A stretch of DNA of 14,977 bases, from assembly GCA_050699815.1 (NCBI GenBank), contig JBOHFT010000108.1, forward strand, positions 1-14,977. Direction: 5' to 3'. The position numbers and the translations under genes are program-made. The stretch is from GCA-003244245 sp050699815 (lineage in GTDB: Bacteria; Actinomycetota; Actinomycetes; Mycobacteriales; Pseudonocardiaceae). Below the pieces are notes generated by a model, which ran no database searches, had not been told where the DNA came from, and saw only the letters and a program-made list of their open reading frames with translations. This document shows positions 12,691 to 14,977 of the stretch, piece after piece; position 1 is the stretch's first letter, and the number at the start of each line of letters is the position of its first letter.

Positions 12691-14283
12691 TTACTGGCCG
12701 CGGCTGGCGGGGTCCACCCTGGCCCACCGGAGCAGGTCGGTCATGGTGAACGTGCCGGGGGTCTGGCTGGGCAGGGACGGCCGGAACCCGGTGTTGAGGT
12801 AGGAGAGCTCGTCGAGCTGCAGCAGCCCCATGATCGTCTCGGCGACGATCCGGCCACCGACCGGGCCAAGGTGCGTGCCGTTGTTGAGGACGCTGGCCTC
12901 GCGCAGGATGTAATACCACAGCGGGGTGCTGGCCTCCAGGCCGATGCCGTACTGGCGCAGCTCGGGGAAGTGGTCTGACCCGAGCACCGGCGACCCGGTG
13001 GACGCGGCGATCCGCTGGCCGGAGGGCAGCGACCAGGTCAGGTGCCGCAGCAGGTTGCGCTGCGGCAACGCCGTCGGGGCGTTGCCGTTGGGGATGGCGG
13101 CCAGCGGCAACCGGAACAGCGGTGTGGAGATCTTCGTGTCGATCCGCTTGTTCGCCAGCACGTGCTGGGTCTGGTCGCCGCCGAAGTCGAAGAACGCCTG
13201 CCAGCCGATGAACCGCCGCGGTGCCCTGGCCCCACCGCGCAGGTCGGCCGGGTCGGCCTGGCCCTCGGCGGCCGGGTCGAAGACGAACGTGGTGAAGGCC
13301 GGCGCGCCCGTCGCGGGGCTGCCGCCGGGGTCCCCTTTCTGGTTCGCGTCGTATGACGGGCGGACCAGGCTGTGCCCGAAGCGGTAGGCGCCGGTCTGGA
13401 ACTCCACCGGCATGGCCGGCTTGGTGAACCGGTACCAGCGCCTGCCGTTGCGCAGGATGTCGTCGACCAGCGCCCGCCCGACGATCTGCGGGAGGAACTC
13501 GTTCACCACGATCCACTGCCAGTGGTGCATGATCGTGCGCTGGGCGCCGAGCCAGGCGACGCCGGGCAGGCCGTCGGCCCGCCGCAGGTCCACGGTCCGG
13601 TTGTGCGCCAGCAGGAACGCCGCGGTCAGGCCGGCGATCATGAGGTTCTCGTCGTTGCGTGCGTCCGCGATGATCGCGGTCAGGTCGCGGTTTCGGGGCA
13701 GATCCTCGAACAGCCCGCCGCTCTCGATCCGGAACTTGGCCCGGTCGGTGGGGTCGTAGAGCTGCGGGCTGACCGACGGCCCGCCGCCGTACACCGAGTC
13801 CAGGTCGAGCCTGGGGTCACGGAGGTTGGGCGTCTGGGTGGGATCGGCGACCACGCCGAGCCGCGAGGCGTTGTCGAAGGTGATGTCGTGGTCGAGGAAC
13901 TGCCCAACGAACGTGGTGCCGGTGGTCATGTTGCGGACGTCCTGGTCGACGTTTCCCGGGCTGAGCTCCGGTTTGGAGATCAGCCGGACCGGGCCCTCGT
14001 GCAGCGGGTCTGCCGCGTCCATCATCCCGCCCGGCTTGCCGATGTCGATCATCGCGTTTCGCACGGCCGTGGACTGCGGGTCGGCAAACGCCGGGAGCTG
14101 GAACATCCGGCTGAACCGCGGATCCGGAGCTGAGCCGGGGACCGGTCCCTCAGCGGTCTCGGCGAGCGCCTCGACGTTGCTCAGGGTGAGTGCGCTGGCC
14201 ACGCCGACTCCGAGTCCGGCGAGGAATCGACGTCTGCCGATCCCCGTCCGCTGGCCCACGACGTCGTCATCCGCGCTGGTCAT
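12691..14283 (-). CDS. Tat-exported heme peroxidase (animal peroxidase/peroxinectin-like)
   Basis: This 530-aa protein of the animal-type heme peroxidase superfamily would use hydrogen peroxide to oxidise halides or organic substrates outside the cytoplasm. It begins with a twin-arginine signal (GIGRRRFLAGLGVGVASAL, residues 14-32). The distal His and calcium-site Asp are in FVGQFLDHDITFD (H132, D133). The catalytic Arg is in IIADARNDEN (R209), followed by LTAAFLLAHN. The proximal heme His is in YRFGHSLVRPS (H304). The length is that of single-domain bacterial members. ATG 14283 has GGAGGG about 6 bases upstream. It is transcribed divergently from menD and convergently with the XRE-ImmA gene, apparently alone. 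The in vivo substrate cannot be told from sequence. Confidence 0.92.
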   Translation of the reverse strand: MTSADDDVVGQRTGIGRRRFLAGLGVGVASALTLSNVEALAETAEGPVPGSAPDPRFSRMFQLPAFADPQSTAVRNAMIDIGKPGGMMDAADPLHEGPVRLISKPELSPGNVDQDVRNMTTGTTFVGQFLDHDITFDNASRLGVVADPTQTPNLRDPRLDLDSVYGGGPSVSPQLYDPTDRAKFRIESGGLFEDLPRNRDLTAIIADARNDENLMIAGLTAAFLLAHNRTVDLRRADGLPGVAWLGAQRTIMHHWQWIVVNEFLPQIVGRALVDDILRNGRRWYRFTKPAMPVEFQTGAYRFGHSLVRPSYDANQKGDPGGSPATGAPAFTTFVFDPAAEGQADPADLRGGARAPRRFIGWQAFFDFGGDQTQHVLANKRIDTKISTPLFRLPLAAIPNGNAPTALPQRNLLRHLTWSLPSGQRIAASTGSPVLGSDHFPELRQYGIGLEASTPLWYYILREASVLNNGTHLGPVGGRIVAETIMGLLQLDELSYLNTGFRPSLPSQTPGTFTMTDLLRWARVDPASRGQ

Positions 14284-14458
14284 GCATGCCCTCCGGGGTC
14301 TTGCGCTCGTATTTGCCTGGCGGGTCGGCCGCTCCGCCCGAGACGGGGCAGGATTTCACAGCGAGTAATAGCCGATGCCGACGGCCCTGTGGGACGCCCC
14401 GGGCCCCGGTAGTGGGCCAGCACGCGTCGGGTGTCAGGGCAGGGCATGCTGCACAGTC

Positions 14459-14880
14459 GTGAATCCGTCCACTGCGCTGGCCACGGTGCTGGTTGATGAG
14501 CTGGTGCGGTGCGGTGTGCGGCACGCCGTGCTGTGCCCGGGGTCGCGCAACGCGCCGCTGTCTTTCGCCCTGCACGCGGCCGAGCAGGCCGGGCGGCTGA
14601 CCCTGCACGTCCGGATCGACGAGCGCTCCGCGGCGTTTCTGGCGCTGGGCCTGGCGCTGCGGTCCGGTGCGCCGGTGCCGGTGGTGTGCACATCGGGCAC
14701 GGCGGCGGCGAACCTGCACCCAGCGGTGCTGGAAGCACACCACGCCGGGGTCCCGCTGCTCGCGGTCACCGCCGACCGCCCGGCTGAGCTGGTCGGCACC
14801 GGGGCCAGCCAGACGGTGCGCCAGGCCGGCCTGTTCGGCGCGGCGGTGCGCGCGGCGCCGTCGCTGGCGCTCGCGGCCGG
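14459..14880 (+). CDS. menD: MenD, menaquinone biosynthesis ThDP enzyme (N-terminal part only)
   Basis: MenD (SEPHCHC synthase) joins isochorismate and 2-oxoglutarate using thiamine diphosphate in menaquinone synthesis. The start is GTG 14459. The visible 140 residues are the PYR domain: NPSTALATVLVDELVRCG, VLCPGSRNAPLSFALHAAE, RIDERSAAFLALGLAL (the Glu activates the cofactor), VVCTSGTAAANLHPAVLEA and VPLLAVTADRPAELVGTGAS. After about LALAA, near 14880, the frame becomes SPARTNCPTFTFVRLMPAST and stops at 14947, unlike any MenD. The same bases are coding on the other strand, so menD (normally more than 500 aa) is broken by a junction, probably a contig-end chimera and not a real truncation. 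Confidence 0.9.
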
Positions 14881-14976
14881 CTCACCCGCCAGGACGAATT
14901 GCCCGACGTTCACATTTGTTCGACTCATGCCGGCCAGCACCACATAATAGCCGGCGCCGGCGTTAATGATCAAGAG
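14880..14976 (-). CDS. Fragment of an EnvC-like M23 peptidase, probably from another organism
   Basis: Read on the minus strand from the window edge, the bases encode LLIINAGAGYYVVLAGMSRT and NVNVGQFVLAGEP. This is the beta-strand core after the catalytic region of M23/LytM peptidases of the EnvC type (pattern G.Y.VVL.G....V..GQ.V.AGEP.A). The wording is closest to proteins I associate with Rhizobiales and related alphaproteobacteria. Codons include several ending in A or T, unlike menD. The match ends at 14880-14875 where menD begins, and the frame then continues antisense through menD. Both ends of this fragment are missing. Confidence 0.6.
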
Positions 14977-14977
14977 C

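Noticed and set aside
13372..14133. Plus-strand frame of 253 codons
   Set aside because: It is entirely antisense to the heme peroxidase, whose catalytic motifs are unmistakable.
1..14977. tRNA genes, rRNA, CRISPR arrays, transposases, integrases, att sites
   Set aside because: None was recognised on reading both strands. Short direct similarities near the block edges (such as CACCTGTC-like strings) are too short to call attachment sites.

Overview
The window looks like a draft contig from a high-GC actinobacterium. The closest fit is the Pseudonocardiaceae or a relative, judged from the codon bias (third positions almost always G or C), many GTG starts, and the type of photolyase, heme peroxidase, MenD and XRE/TPR regulator. 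This is inferred from family resemblance; no search was run. The flanks (1 to about 2,870 and about 8,000 to 14,880) are visibly GC-rich. The block from about 2,870 to 7,900 has many A/T-ending codons and looks transferred.

Left flank: the 5' part of an XRE regulator on the minus strand (apparently with an internal deletion), a divergent class I photolyase, a decayed gene fragment, an unknown 131-aa protein, and a MazE-like antitoxin. The MazF-like toxin that follows stops resembling MazF after about 14 codons, at the edge of the low-GC block.

Low-GC block, all on the minus strand: (i) a tightly packed run of short genes at 7910-6386, joined by overlapping stop/start codons. It encodes a 55-aa protein, two single-span membrane peptides, a 130-aa unknown, a sigma-70-like factor and a 43-aa acidic protein whose reading frame seems to continue after a one-base slip. 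(ii) After about 500 bases without a confident gene come a full-length threonyl-tRNA synthetase and a SAM-dependent methyltransferase, separated by two hairpins. A ThrRS with foreign composition could be a second, resistant copy, but that is a hypothesis.

Right flank: an 898-aa KAP-type P-loop NTPase with N-terminal pentapeptide repeats and a ClpN-like helical segment; its 5' end may be cut by the block boundary. Downstream is a two-gene unit, a 210-aa unknown followed by an XRE-ImmA/IrrE regulator-protease. It sits behind a leaderless extended -10 promoter that is overlaid by a nested symmetrical operator. A convergent Tat-exported heme peroxidase and a divergent menD end the window. menD breaks off near 14,880. 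The last ~100 bases read on the opposite strand as an EnvC/M23 peptidase of proteobacterial type, so the end is probably a chimera.

No tRNA, rRNA, CRISPR array, transposase or integrase was recognised. The parts that best deserve the label 'undescribed' are the minicistron/sigma operon, the ThrRS-methyltransferase pair, and the KAP NTPase next to the self-regulated XRE-ImmA module.
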